DNA of 64,000 bases from Micropterix aruncella (taxonomy: Eukaryota > Arthropoda > Insecta > Lepidoptera > Micropterigidae). Where the stretch lies: positions 20,891,107 through 20,955,106 of the forward strand of contig OX155963.1 of assembly GCA_944548615.1 (NCBI GenBank). The letters run 5' to 3'. Made by a program: the position numbers and the translations under genes. The notes under the pieces were generated by a model that did no database searches, was not told where the DNA came from, and worked only from the letters and a program-made list of their open reading frames with translations. This document shows, one piece after another, positions 29,590-41,941 of the stretch (position 1 is its first letter; every line of letters begins with the position of its first letter).

Positions 29590-29990
29590 TTTGGAGCTGT
29601 CATCTGCAACGGGTGAACCCGACACCTCAGGCTGTTATAGATCGTTATTTATCTGTTATAGATCGATTACACAGTGACTCAGGGACAACACAGTACACAT
29701 TCAAGCTCCGCCAACATGTCCGTAAGAAGCCGACGCCTTACCGCAAGGCACTGGAATGTGAACCAGCGGGCCAACCTCACTCACTTATTAACAGATTTGG
29801 CCGGATTTCTTCGTCCTTCGGTCTGTTCACGGGTTCGACGTCGCTTGCACGGTCTATACCTGCGTAAGCGGTTATTCAGTTTGAATATTTTGCTGACCGC
29901 GACGCCTTTTGCCCGCCATGGTCACTCTGGATCGGGTGGCCAGTCGGGTCTCGACCAATCACGTGAGAGCTTTGCGCATCCCTATCTGTC
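29590..29990 (-). mobile_element. Element A copy 6, old and diverged
   Basis: Recognisable blocks: CAACGGGTGAACCCGACACC, CAAGCTCCGCCAACATGTCC, GTAAGAAGCCGACGCCTTA, GGGTTCGACGTCGCTTGCAC and CTGGATCGGGTGGCC. Much more diverged than the other copies, with small deletions. The high-coordinate half is absent. Confidence 0.6.
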
Positions 29991-30159
29991 AAACCCGACA
30001 TTTACGAAAGTTCGCGAACATTGTTTATCTAATTGTCAAAATATGGGAAGAATGCACGAAAACATCGAAAAACCACCAGGAAACATAAAAAACAACGGGA
30101 AATCATGAAAAACAGGTTCGGCGAACATAGCTGGCACACAGGTGCGAAAACAAAACAAC

Positions 30160-31560
30160 AAAAAACAGTTTTTGTTACAAGGTGGGTCTAAAAATGAACA
30201 TGTTCAAGACAAAAATCATGTCGGATCCCATGTCGCATCCATACCGGTACATGTTGAGAACGATACTAATGAAGCTGTCGACCAATATATTTATTTGGGT
30301 CAGATGGTCCAACTAGACAGAGTTAACTTCGACAAGGAAGTCTGCCGACGAATTCAACTCGGATGGGCAGCGTTAAGGAAACTACGTTATATCTTCTCGT
30401 CACAAATACCGCAGAGCCTCAAAACAAATGTAGGTATATGATCAACTAGGGTTGTCGACTACAGCGGGCGAGCCCGTCACCTCAGGAAGTTTTAACGATT
30501 AGTCGTTCTACTCCCTGGAGTGAGCGCAGAAGACTTGGACAAAACAGTCCACCGTCTAGCTCCGCCACAAACCCGTAAGAGGCCAACGCCTTAACCGCGA
30601 GATAGCCAGGAGTGTTACCCGGCGGGCTTACACTCACGCCCTTACTTCCAATTGTGACCAGATTACTCCAGTCTCTCGATTAGTTACGAGTTCGAGGTCG
30701 CTTTCGCGGTCCTCTCCCTTACGAATCGGTGAAACGGTGTATACCGAATCTATCGCGGACCACAGCGTCCTTTGCCCGGCTGTTCACCCAGGATCGGATG
30801 GCCGATGGTCGTTTCAAGAGTAGTCGCCATAAGGTCCGCAACCACCCCCGCTCTATAGGAAGCAGTACTGCTCCTAGACTTCCCCGACTGTTAGTCAGAG
30901 TGCACAGTCGATTGGCTTACGGCGCACGGTGCGCAGACCGTCCAGGAGCGCCAGAAGGTTGATTCCCAGGGGATACTGACCATAAGTCCAGAGTCCCACC
31001 CAGGCTCGCACTTCATGCGTGGAGGCCGTCGGATGGGTGTTGACCCGTGAGTGTGACCAACCCTGAACAGAATGGGTCTTCGTGGCCAACTCAGCAAGGG
31101 CCCATTAACTCCCGAATATATGATCCCGAGGTATATGATCAGTGCGTGTTTCCAGTGATAACATATGGCACTGAGACGTGGTCGCTAACTATTGTCCTCA
31201 TACACAAGCTCAAACTCGTACAACGAGCCATGGAGAAAGCAATGCGTGAAGTTTCACTGCATGATAGGATCCGAAATAAGGAAATCCGCAGAAGAACCAA
31301 AGTCACTGATCGCTCGTAAAATTACCAACTTGAAATGGCAATGGGCAGGCCATATAGCTCGCAGAACCGACAACCGTTGGGGGAAAATGGTTCTCGAATG
31401 GCGACCTCGAACCGGCAGATGCAGTGTGTGACGGCCCCCCACAATATGGACCGATGACATAGCCAAGGCAGCAGGAAGTAGGTGGATGAAAGGGGCTGAA
31501 GACCGCTTTTCATCGCATTATGTGGGGGAGGCCTATGTCCAACAGTGAACGTCTACTGGC
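30160..31560 (+). pseudogene. RTE-clade LINE 3' part, split by element A
   Basis: Before the insertion: VDQYIYLGQMVQLDRVNF, EVCRRIQLGWAALRKLRYIF and SSQIPQSLKTNV. After it (from 31129): VYDQCVFPVITYGTETWSL, KLVQRAMEKAMREVSLHDRI, RNKEIRRRTKVTD and, after a frame shift, KWQWAGHIARRTDNRWGKMV, LEWRPRTGR. These are the thumb and C-terminal lines of RTE (BovB-like) polymerases. The copy ends at CCTATGTCCAACAGTGAACG and a GATGATGTTGATGATG tail, the characteristic lepidopteran RTE ending. It is an inactive, 5'-truncated copy. Confidence 0.9.
30447..31113 (-). mobile_element. Element A copy 7, inserted in the RTE LINE
   Basis: A full-length copy, GGTTGTCGACTACAGCGGGC to GGGCCCATTAACTCCC. The interrupted LINE carries AGGTATATGATCA on both sides (30432-30444 and 31129-31141), a 13-bp target-site duplication. 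Fifteen bases (31114-31128, GAATATATGATCCCG) lie between the high-coordinate end and the duplication. They include a partial copy of the target. Confidence 0.88.
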
Positions 31561-32639
31561 TGATGATGTTGATGATGATGATGTACTTTATTTAGAACGC
31601 ACATATTTTATTAATCGCAAAGTGGTAGCAGTAAGCATGTATGGACGCACAGTGACGTATAACCTACGCCCATTTGTTTTGTTCATTCGAAAGAAACTAT
31701 GCAGGTTATCTTTCTAGGGTTCAGGAGTCAACACACCATCTGGTGATTTAAACAGAGAAAATATCGATTTCGTGCTAGATGTCAAACAAAGTAATCTATC
31801 TCTATTCATTAGAGGCAAGAGTTCTTCTTTCCTGGCCTTTCTTGTCGAATTTCACTCTCGCTTAAATGATATTATTCCTCAGTCCAACCTATTTAAATAA
31901 TTAAATCACCGCCTATTAGCATTTCACACTGATTATAATATAATTAAAATGGACGTTATTTCCCTTAAGCCGACAATTATTCTCTAATGATATTTTCAAA
32001 TATTCATTACGTTCTAAAATAGCCAAAAATTCAGGGAAGAACACTCCCTAATTGGATTTTAATGAAAGGAAAATATTGCCAGCCGAGGCGTTAATTGAAT
32101 CGTCCTAAAGTTTCCAAAATTTTCCGCGCTAATATCCGGAAATGCCCGCCAAAACCTCAGAAAGTAGGGAAAATAACGCCCCCAAAGAGCAACGAGTTAG
32201 ATGCCCGACAGCGACCAAATTATTATTTAATTGTCGGCTGCGTAAAGTTATTGAAGCCATATCATATTGATCGCTGTTCCAAACTCTCAAGGGGTCAATT
32301 AAAGAGATGCCTATTCTTTTTAATAGAACATAATATTAATGTTAAAATCTGTAACCTTCGAGAGTGGTATGTAAACTGACCTTTTCGCTAGTTCAGTGTC
32401 GATCGATGGGCCTTATCCAAGCCCATGACGTCTTTCGCTAGGTAATTGCCCTTTATCGGGGGGGTTTAACGGGAGCCGGGCCCATTGATCCGGCTTTCTG
32501 AGTATATGACCGCAGGGCTGAGCGCCCTGCGATAGTATCTGATGCGATGAGCTCGATGGCACAAACGGATGAGTAGACTATGCCGACAGGCGACGGGAGT
32601 ACATAGATTCTTCTGCGGTGAATAACTTCTGAGCTGCGA
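31561..32639. other. No gene recognised
   Basis: Mixed AT-rich and moderately GC-rich unique sequence. Frames such as 32095-32379 and 31520-31717 show no domain. 32050-32250 is GC-richer and could be conserved non-coding. Confidence 0.4.
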
Positions 32640-33060
32640 TACCCGCTATAAATATAACGCTGTAATACAAGGAAATACGCATGTTTCAAAAGGGATTACG
32701 TATATAACATGGACTGTGGTTCGTACGTATCTATTAACATGACGCGTAGCGTTGTAGTTACCATGTCACGGGCATATTAACTACACCGCATAATCATTAC
32801 GGCGCACAACGAGATCTTGCTTTTACCACGATAGCATGTTATTATATACGTAAGGTTATAGTCAGTTAAAATAATCATGTAATCATGTTGAATCTACATT
32901 ATATTTTTATTATCGTATTACCCTTACGGAGAATATGGTGAAACATATAATCGAATAATGGAGTTTCAGCAAAATTCCATGCAATTCAACAAACTTACGA
33001 TTGAAACATAATTATTCTGTATAAAACCATAGTAACAAAACGATTGTAGGAAAATAGAGT
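32640..33060. repeat. Interspersed repeat family I, copy 1
   Basis: ATAACGCTGTAATACAAGGA, GCATGTTTCAA, then AACATATAATCGAATAATGG, AGTTTCAGC, TTACGATTGAAACATA and TTATTCTGTATAAAACC. The same series occurs at 46068-46710, where its first part is tandemly duplicated. No coding frame. Confidence 0.6.
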
Positions 33061-33066
33061 GTAATG

Positions 33067-33330
33067 TTTTCAGGGTTCATGTATGTATGTTTTCCGTGTT
33101 TTTTTACCATAACTTCTAAAATATTTCACCGATTTAGAACTGTGTGGTATCGTTAGAATCGGTAGGTCATCCCGGGTCATAGAGCACCTGAACTGCCCAA
33201 ATGTAAAATAAAAAATCGTCAGAGTGTCCAAATGAAGATAAATAGGTACATCGTGTTTTAAAAAAAGTCTGACTAGATTTCGAAAATATGTAGATACAAA
33301 TATGGATAAATACATAAACCACACATATTT
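33067..33330 (+). repeat. Interspersed repeat family C, copy 4
   Basis: TTCAGGGTTCATGTATGTAT, TTTTCCGT, CCATAACTTCTAAAATATTT, CACCGATTTAGAACTGTG, TAGAATCGGTAGGTCATCCC and ACTGCCCAAATG match the family at 6645 and 11440. Confidence 0.6.
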
Positions 33331-33632
33331 AATAAAAACCCGTTCTATTCTATTCTATTACTTTGAGCATCGAGGACAACCGACTGTGTGCGGCAGCGGC
33401 GGAACGCGCGAGGCTTTATAAAGTATCACGAGTGATACGTTATTATCAGGAGATACCTGCCGCCACACTCAGAAACACACTCAGAAAATTTGGTCTAAGG
33501 GCGCGGCTCATGTGAATCCTCGTGGGCAATTGTCCAGCGGAAACGTCTCGGACGTTGGATAAGGCCGGTCGAATTTTTGTAGCGGGCAGTCATTTTTCGT
33601 AACAGCAGTCCTGTTTTTTTTAATTATCTTGT

Positions 33633-33918
<286 letters not shown>

Positions 33919-33979
33919 ATTGTAAATGTGTAAATTATTATTTTTTCAAATTGAAATTATGTTTATTACTAAATAAATG

Positions 33980-34643
<664 letters not shown>

Positions 34644-34679
34644 TTAATCATGCTTTTGAACGAGATGCGTTGGCCGCGC

Positions 34680-34880
34680 GCGAGTGTCGATTCGTGACAA
34701 CCTGAGTGTATCTCGCCTGCTTCGACTCCCGCGCGAGGGGAACATGTCGATTCGCGACAACCCGAGTGTATCTCGCCTGTTTCAACTTTCGCGCGCGGCG
34801 AACGTTCGCGACAACCCGAGTGTACCTCGCCTGTTTCGACTCCCGCGCGCGGAGAACGTGTCGATTCGCGACAAAGCGAG
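34680..34880 (+). repeat. GC-rich minisatellite, about 60-bp units, 3 and a third copies
   Basis: Unit: GTCGATTCGCGACAACCCGA, GTGTATCTCGCCTGTTTCGA, CTCCCGCGCGCGGAGAAC. Units differ by a few bases, and the third lacks the first GTCGA. Unit length is close to a multiple of 3, so frames of 68-87 codons stay open on both strands with repeated peptides. No known protein repeat was recognised. Confidence 0.85.
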
Positions 34881-34912
34881 TTTTATTTAATTTAAATATG
34901 CATTCATACAAT

Positions 34913-35098
34913 TAAGAAAATGCGGTTGTATGCTTCTAAAGTTATATACACATCTGTCTGAGCCCAGATTACATAGCGCATACATTACACGCAAATGGTA
35001 ATCTTCCTATTATGTTAAGCAGAGTGCAACCGATCCCCCCTTGCTAGGCACCCCTGTGTTAAGGCGAGTTCACTTCGGGAGTCCCACTAGAGTGCCAG
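34913..35098 (-). repeat. Interspersed repeat family F, copy 2
   Basis: Matches 1275-1458: TTGTATGCTTCTAAAGTTAT, CACATCTGTCTGAGCCCAGA, TAGCGCATACATTA and GGCACCCCTGTGTTAAGGCG, then AGTGCCA. Confidence 0.65.
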
Positions 35099-35145
35099 CT
35101 AGTTAATCTTGCCTGTTCTGACTTGTCTGTAATTCACGTGATAAA

Positions 35146-35410
35146 CAGGGTGAGTTTTTAGTTACCAGCATCCTTGAAGAGGGTAAATCAGTACAAGCAG
35201 ATAAGCAACTTTTAATAAAAGAATAAAAAAAAAATTTTTTTGTCAAGTTCGTAGATCAATTGAAAAAAGTTTGAGAAGCGTTGAAGAATATCGCTAATAA
35301 ACAATATTAGCGACACCTCACATACCGCTAGATGGCACATCGTGCTCAATGCTTTTTACACTATTTAAAAAAAAGTCATTTTCAAAAATAAAATTTAATA
35401 TTTTCCTAAA
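35146..35410. mobile_element. Foldback MITE family E, copy 3, partial
   Basis: The left end CAGGGTGAGTTTTTAGTTAC and GGGTAAATCAGTACAAGC is present. The core reads AATATCGCTAATAAACAATA, TACCGCTAGATGGCACATCG and TGCTCAATGC. The right end is lost. Confidence 0.7.
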
Positions 35411-35869
35411 GTTGTACACGAAAACTATCTTCGAAAGGTGGACGCCTAAGTAAACCCAATGCGAGTGATAGAACGTCACTTTTTGCAGTTAATTCCAAAG
35501 ACCGAAAGAAAATCTGTACCTACCTACAAAAAGATGTGTGGTCTGCTGTTCTAAGCGAAATGTGTATGGAAAACGTATTCGAAGAGAGAGTCTTTATTGG
35601 CGTCCAAAATGTGAATTTTGTCTCAGCATGGCTCAAAAGCCATGTTTTGAAATATACCACACGATACCGCACTCTAAATTCTTATTTTTCCCTTTTTTAT
35701 TATCGTAACTTCCATGTTTTTAAATTCGAAATTTAGGTCAACATATTTTGAAATTTTGAACATATTTTGAAATTTCGAAGTGTCAACATATTTTGAAATT
35801 TTCTCAACAATAAATAAAAATTAAATAATAAATTTAGTGAATATAGTGCAATTCTACCGTCTGGATTCA
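35411..35869. other. No gene; short tandem repeat
   Basis: ACATATTTTGAAATTT occurs three times at about 35740-35805. The remaining frames are not supported as genes. Confidence 0.45.
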
Positions 35870-36480
35870 CTCGCTGTTAACAAGGGACGCGTCCCGAAAG
35901 GTCTTATCGATCTGAGCTGTACGCTACCATCGGGGGGTCACAGGTGGCAGATAGTGAACGGCCATCAGATATGATGGTTAGCTGTGAATATACTGAATAA
36001 ACAGCCCCCAACCATACAGCGGCAAGGTTACGAGAACGTAGTGGAAAGGACGTACATAAAAAATGCTACACAAGTTCAATGAGTACCGTGTGTCATGGCG
36101 AATATGTGCCGTCAGTAAATAAGCACATCCATCTGCGCATGCAGTAGACCTAAGAGTGGAAGTCAAGGAGACCAGTACAGTCTAGGGTCACAATTGTTAC
36201 CTCGGTATCAAACAGCGATGCGGAAGGCAAAGGGAAAACCACCGCATAACTTCTTCCCAGGAAAATCATTATGGCTGATTACAGTAAAACCATGGGTCTC
36301 AATCCCCGGTAGACCTTAGATGGTCAAAGGGTGCGACATTAAGATTGCGACATGTAATGCTCAAAGCATGTATGGTTCAACTCAAGCACCACCGAGTTGT
36401 TTCGCGCCGCAACATCACGGGCCTAAGTGGCCATAATGACAGCCGACCTCCGATAGGAGATGGGACCTTAAGAAGAAATA
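35870..36480 (+). mobile_element. Internally deleted LINE: 5' region joined to 3' end
   Basis: 35880-36330 looks like a LINE 5' UTR (GGTGGCAGATAGTGAACGGC, GATGCGGAAGGCAAAGGGAA, CCATGGGTCTCAATCCCCGG). It is followed by the start of an endonuclease-like frame, GCDIKIATCNAQSMYG (36330-36372). This is joined directly to a C-terminal block, FNSSTTELFRAATSR, and the ending CGACCTCCGATAGGAGATGG, GACCTTAAGAAGAAATAA, the same 3' end as at 3535-3712. The several kilobases coding for the polymerase are missing. Assignment of the 5' part rests on recollection of related lepidopteran LINEs. Confidence 0.5.
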
Positions 36481-36612
36481 ATGTTTTGAAATAGAAGCGG
36501 TTAAACCGCAAAATATGTTCAAACATTTTAAGATAAAAACTCCCCGCGGCGTCTAAAATGGAATATACGATCTAAGTACCTCGATAGGCGAAGTGAGAAA
36601 ACCGTAAACAGA

Positions 36613-36825
36613 GTGAAAAATCTCTCGGGCCGCGCGAGAGTGCTCCTGAGTGAAAATTACCAAAAATTTGCAGAGCGAGATGGGCTCATTCATTATAGGA
36701 ATGAAGTGGCTTCAGTAATGAAGAGTGAGGAGCTCAAAGCGGCCTCACAATTAAGCGAGCTCAGCCGCCGATCACGTCCCGAATTTAATTTTGGCTTTGC
36801 CCCGTGGAGCAAAGCCGACGCGTGA
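36613..36825 (+). other. Unrecognised 70-codon frame
   Basis: Starts MKNLSGRARVLLSENYQKFA and ends FGFAPWSKADA. It is GC-richer than its flanks but has no recognised family and no clear splice sites. Confidence 0.2.
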
Positions 36826-37229
36826 GGCCACAACGGCGTTGCCAGGTCGCTACTCACATTCCTGGAGTTTGTGTTGGTTATCCAGTTGCTCAGTAAAATC
36901 TGTTGTATATTAAAACTCAAAATTTTGCACAGGGCTTTATTTGATAGTGGAGATAAGCACTTAAAATACATCGATATATCATCCCCTAGATGGGCCTTTC
37001 GCGCCCAAAAATGACCCCTTCAAAACCACTACTGAAAGCCGGCCAGTAGTAGTTTGGTCGCAGTCCGCTGGCACACAGCCGACCGTTTCCGGTGTGAGAG
37101 CTGCGGCGAAGGATATTGGCGCGCTGTTCGCTCGCATACTGTTCAATTTATTGCTCTTCTGTCACATGATTTACGAGCAAAGAGTATGTGGAGCCAACTT
37201 CTTTTTATCTAAGGGCATATCTAGTTAAT
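36826..37229. other. No gene recognised
   Basis: Includes a GC-richer unique patch at 37020-37160. No frame is supported. Confidence 0.4.
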
Positions 37230-37560
37230 ATATTGATGTTAAAATTATAAATATTGGAAATTCTGGGATTTTAAATAGGGGATGAATATTTGTATGAAAA
37301 TCCATCATATACTGTTACTTGGTCTCTCAATTAATTAAACTCAATTTAAAAATAGGGGTTTTGGGATTTTTAGAAATTCCACCCCTAAGAAGGTAAAAAA
37401 ATAGATGAAAATTTCAATGAAAATAACTAATATATTGTTACTTGGTCTCTCTATTAATCAAACTAAATTAAAAAATAAACGTGTTTTTGGAATTTTAGAA
37501 ATATCACCCCTGACGGGGTAAAAAGTAGATGAAAATTTGTATGAAATTACATACTTTTTT
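37230..37560 (+). repeat. AT-rich tandem repeat, about 120-bp units, 2.5 copies
   Basis: Repeated phrases: TGTTACTTGGTCTCTC, TTAAACTCAATTTAAAAATA, GGGATTTTTAGAAAT, CACCCCTAAGAAGGTAAAAA and AGATGAAAATTTC. Units differ by 10-20%. Confidence 0.7.
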
Positions 37561-38157
37561 ACTTTACGTACTTAACATATTTCTAAGAACCTGAGTGATC
37601 TGCATTACTCTCGGGCATAATATCTATTATTAACCTGAAAAGTGTCACAACAAAGAGGGTGGTTTGCTACTTGCGAGCGACGCCAAGACTAACAATCGTG
37701 TATATATCAGCGAAAATATCAGCAAAATATAATTTTATCGAAATAAAAGACACGTAGCAATAAAACCAACATGACGGTTTCATTTGTTTCTATTGAACAC
37801 GACATAAAAGATATGAGAAGGATGTTGTCAGGCGATGAGTGCCTGCGTTCAGTAGGTGTAGAAATCACTGGAATGCTTCTTCTTTATTTCATTTTTCCAT
37901 GATTTTCATTGCCATTTCTCTCGCTAGAAAGCATACTTCGTATTTAAATAAGAAACTATTCTTTCAAGTTATACTATCTAACACCTTAAATATTTTGTCT
38001 GGTGTTAATCTAAATATTGTTCCGACAAAATTGTTTTTTAAAAATAAATATAAGATTGATATAACTCTGGCGAATATCTGCGCGCACCGGTGCATTTTAT
38101 AGATACGGTACAGATTAGGCATGCTCCTGAGAAAATGCTGCTTATATTGCCATATGT
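37561..38157. other. No gene recognised
   Basis: An 87-codon frame (37839-38102) has no domain. AT-rich otherwise. Confidence 0.4.
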
Positions 38158-38505
38158 ACAGCTGGGTCTTGATAATCCGAACCCAAACTAATCCGAACGC
38201 CTCTATGATCGGAACGCTCTGCTTTTCCGCTCACTTACCAGTCGCACGTCGTGCATTGTATGTGTCTTTCTCCTCCCTGATACCTCCCAGGAAACTATAA
38301 TTTTAGTTACGTCAGTGTAATACTTAATTTTGTGATTTAATTTCGTCCTGTTCTTTTTAATTCCTTTCATCTCTAATTTCGCAAAACTTTTGTTTTATTT
38401 TTTAAAGAATGCCTTTTTAAATATCTTATTCTGTAATTCGAACGCTTCGAGGATCCGAACAGGAATCAAATTTTCAGTTTTAGGATTATCAGAAGTATCT
38501 AGTGT
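38158..38505. mobile_element. Possible pogo-like MITE
   Basis: CTTGATAATCCGAACCCAAA, CTAATCCGAACGCCTC and CGGAACGCTC at the left face AATTCGAACGCTTCGAGGAT, CCGAAC and TTTTAGGATTATC at the right, an imperfect inverted arrangement of repeated TCCGAAC. Pogo-type elements have ends with GATAATCCGAA-like sequence. TA duplications could not be fixed. Confidence 0.4.
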
Positions 38506-39224
38506 ACCGATAATAAAATTATAATGTCTGCAATAGACTTCAATTTCATGCTTCTAAATAACGCAAAAATAAATATTTTATTTGACATAACAGCCATCAT
38601 CCTCTAAATTATCCTTAATCCGACAAAAATGATCCTGTATTAAAAAAACGCCTATATGGCAACGTCAGATTGTTCACGTCTTTTGTGAATATTAACCTGA
38701 TTACGCGGCTGCTCGCCAAGAATAAGGAGGGAGTAGCTAGCGCCAACGACGCGGTTTGACGCCTCCGAAATGCAAAATGGAGTTGTCTCGTTGTGAAAGC
38801 AAGAGCGATTATGGAATTTCTTAATAAACCCTTCACCTACAAAGCACCCCAATCAAATATACTTGCACAGTCAGCTCGCAATGGCCACGTCAATTATATT
38901 TGAGGAAATGCCGTTATTAGGAATGTCTGGCGTATTTAAATGTTTCGGGGATAATTCCATCTCATTATCTTTCTTCTTCCCTAAGGACTCAGTTTATCAG
39001 ATTGTTAGTCTAATCGTCTAAAGGAGTTGTACCAGATCTGCACCTCTTAATAACCTTTGTCATCGCTGCGTAGATATGATTGGTCCATTGCCAATGATGA
39101 TTCAACCTACCTTCATGCTATAAATATTATTTTATATTCTGGGAGCACTGGATACTTTGAGAGGTGATACTTGTATGGTATACTTATAAACACTTCTTAA
39201 TTCGTACTTTTACTGAATTTAACA
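38506..39224. other. No gene recognised
   Basis: Short frames on the minus strand (38615-38852) are unsupported. Mostly AT-rich unique sequence. Confidence 0.4.
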
Positions 39225-39536
39225 ATGATTAGATACATATGTAAGTACTTTGCACACATCTTACGTACAAGTTTCTCGATGAATCCACGGAAACATTATC
39301 CGTCTAGCAAAAAGCTATATTGGTATCGGGCAATAATAACTGATAAAACAATTGTGTTGAATAAGCCTGATATAGTAGTGGTCAATAAAAATGAGCGCCA
39401 GACTTATTTTATGATTATATTTGATGATAGCCTCGATAGAGATAAGGCAGCGAAAGAGAAAATTTGGGAGTTTCGCGACCAGCTCCAATTCGTTCCTAAG
39501 TCCCTCACTGAGCATCTCAGGAGGCTGTCTTCATGA
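39225..39536 (+). pseudogene. LINE C-terminal domain remnant (NKPDIVV type)
   Basis: The 103-codon frame contains KKLYWYRAIITDKTIVLNKP, DIVVVNKNERQTYFMIIFDD and KEKIWEF. The pattern W-x-R-x-IITD, N-x-PDIVV and T-x-xI-D is a C-terminal, nuclease-like domain found after the polymerase in some insect LINEs. Several core residues are altered and the downstream part looks shortened. It is presumably a dead remnant. Confidence 0.5.
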
Positions 39537-40369
39537 TATAGGACTCAAATAGGTAATGTAATTCAGCGGAATTTTGAGAAGGTTTCTGAATTTGTAGCTC
39601 TTGGCCACCTAGGCCTGGTTAGATAATATAGAGCCTGTATCGATGCTTTTATCGGGTCTAAATATTCAAATATGGCCAAAATTGCTAATAAAATGGCAAT
39701 TTTGGACTGGAGTTTACTCTTTAAGTGCGATTGCCATTGAATATACAATAAACGCATCTCTTATATTAGTGAACATTTTTATTCATATAAAACTGCTTGC
39801 TTGCTTGATTGATTGATTAATTGATAGACTGATTGATTGTATGATGATTGACGATTGATACATTGGTTAATTAATTGATTGATTGATTGAATGAACGTAT
39901 ATTACAATATTAAGAAAAGTTATTCAATTTTGAAATATTTTGCTTATATGGCGCTAACATTAATTCTTTTATAAAAACATAACCCTTTTTGTTAACGCGT
40001 GGGTAGTTACTACTAACCAAATTGTCGTACCGGGGGCTTAAAATTAAGGTGATTCTTAAGTAGTAAACTTCAATAATACTAAAATTCCTATCTGTTTAGC
40101 CGGCCGGGGAACAAAAGTGATTGTCTCAACGCGCTTACAGCTAGTCATATACATAAATATATTGCTTACTCACTATTAGGGCTATACACTAACTAGCAAC
40201 AAGCAATAAAAAACGATATAATAATAATTTTTAAAAATGTCCTGCGATCAGCGCCTTTTATCGCGATCTATGGGTTGCATATGTTTACATTACATTAAGC
40301 AAAAGTTTATATAAGCTGTCATTTTCTGTTCACCTTTTGCATCCTGCGAGATTGTTGAAGTTTATGTTC
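39537..40369. other. No gene; TTGA microsatellite
   Basis: 39785-39895 is a degenerate TTGA/GATT repeat. The rest is AT-rich unique sequence. Confidence 0.5.
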
Positions 40370-40740
40370 ATGACTGTTGTATATTTAATTAACTCCACAA
40401 TACGCAATCCAAAAATAATCCCATCGACAACTTCTGGTCGTTTGTTAGTTTTGCCGTTCTCTTTAATTAACTTTGTCGCGACTAAAACTTTGTGCAATAT
40501 TTACTAACAGACTGCGAGCTACAAGCTGTCAAGCCAACCGTATCGAAGTGGGAATATACGAGTTGGAGTCGTACAGGATATTGCAAAACTTGATATGACT
40601 CGCTTTCCAACTCCCGCTGAAGATAAACTGCCACAAGATGGTGCCGTTTCTTCGGCAGTTATAAATCCCAAGTTTAATTCCACTTTATTTAACACACCTA
40701 GATGAGTTCGGAAATTTACAATGGATCCCTTCTTGTTACG
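40370..40740. other. Unique, moderately GC-rich block
   Basis: Not repeated in the window. It includes ATTAACTTTGTCGCGACTAA and CAAGATGGTGCCGTTTC. It could be a conserved non-coding segment, with no direct support. Confidence 0.2.
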
Positions 40741-40761
40741 TAGCTTCTTGTTTATCAGATA

Positions 40762-40815
40762 CTAGCTGTTGCCAGTGGCTTCGCTTCGCGTAAAGTTTGG
40801 GAGATATTTGTTAAT
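40762..40815 (-). repeat. End of a common lepidopteran interspersed repeat
   Basis: TACTAGCTGTTGCCAGTGGC then TTCGCTTCGCGTAAAG. The phrase ACTAGCTGTTGCC followed by a CG-rich TTCG stretch is, from memory, a frequent repeat terminus in moth and butterfly genomes. The extent to the right is unclear. Confidence 0.4.
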
Positions 40816-41881
40816 TTAAGTAAGGTGGCGTTTATTTGCCTTTTTAGAGGCTACTTTTAGACATATAGTGCAAGATGTCCTTTCTCAGATGCACGCTACT
40901 TACATAATATATCGTAGACGTACACGTCTTGTTCCTCGCCTTTCCGCATCGCCTTTCGCTGAACGCTGACCTTGCTGGGCCAGCAGCCGCCGCCGCCGCC
41001 TGCTAGGTATTTCGGGGTGCTTGCACGCGTTACTAATTTTATGATATCTCTGTAACTATACCACCTAAACACTTACAGCAAATAACTAATTTTATCTTAT
41101 TATTATTATTTTATTGCTAATGTCTGCAATAAACACTGCCTATTTAATTTTCTTATTTTTTTGAGACATAAAAGCATAACTGTAGCTTAAATATAAAGTT
41201 GGATATGTGCTGTCGCTGACTTTTTTATAGATCTCTATGAGTCTGATATTTTGTCATATATTTTCACATATTCTTCGTAGTAGAAGTTCAAAATAAGTAA
41301 ATTAGGTTATTATGATAGATAGTGGCGTCCTCTATTGTATGATATCATATTGTGGACCATGCTATCATGGATGATGTAGGAATGGATCACATAGATATAT
41401 AGTAGTTCTTCATTCCCCTCTTTGCATTCCTCTTTACATTAAAGCCTGCAGATTTTGAAGTCATGTGCTTATTTTATCATCTTTATTATTTAGTCAAATC
41501 TGATACTAAAAAAATACTAAAATACTAAGGACATCTGCTATTTATTTTACTTAAGTCTCCGTTCCAAAAAGCTTCATCTACTATGTCAACGAGTAATATT
41601 TTGTTATATAAACCGCAGCATTCTAGTTGAATCATTTAGCGAAGCTTGCATAAAATATGTTAATGCAGTGGGTAGAATCGATTTTCAGTTGCAAATTCCT
41701 GTAAGCCACTTGGGCCGCTCTCAAGACCACTTCAGAAAGTTACTGCTTAAATGGCGCAACAGCAACATCCGCTGCGATCTAAGAGCCAGCGGAAATGTGC
41801 ATAATGCGCAGTATTTGCAGGGGAATTTGAGGATCAGTTGTAGAAAGTGCGGTTACTATTTCAATAATTAACGCGATGGTC
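40816..41881. other. No gene recognised
   Basis: Frames such as 41668-41871 have no domain. There is a CCGCCGCCGCCGCC run near 40985-41000 and AT-rich sequence otherwise. Confidence 0.4.
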
Positions 41882-41941
41882 GTTGAGAGAGAGAGAGAGA
41901 GAGTATCTCTAGGAGTGGGAGAGGGAGAGGGAGAGAGAGCG
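41882..41941. repeat. GA-rich microsatellite
   Basis: Degenerate GA/GGGAGA repeats. They served as target for the LINE insertion that follows: GGGAGAGAGAGCG at 41929-41941 and GGGAGAGAGCG at 42705-42715. Confidence 0.8.

Noticed and set aside
34680..34915. Repeat-protein genes in the minisatellite (68-87 codons)
   Set aside because: Open on both strands because unit length is near a multiple of three; no start context, no flanking coding sequence.
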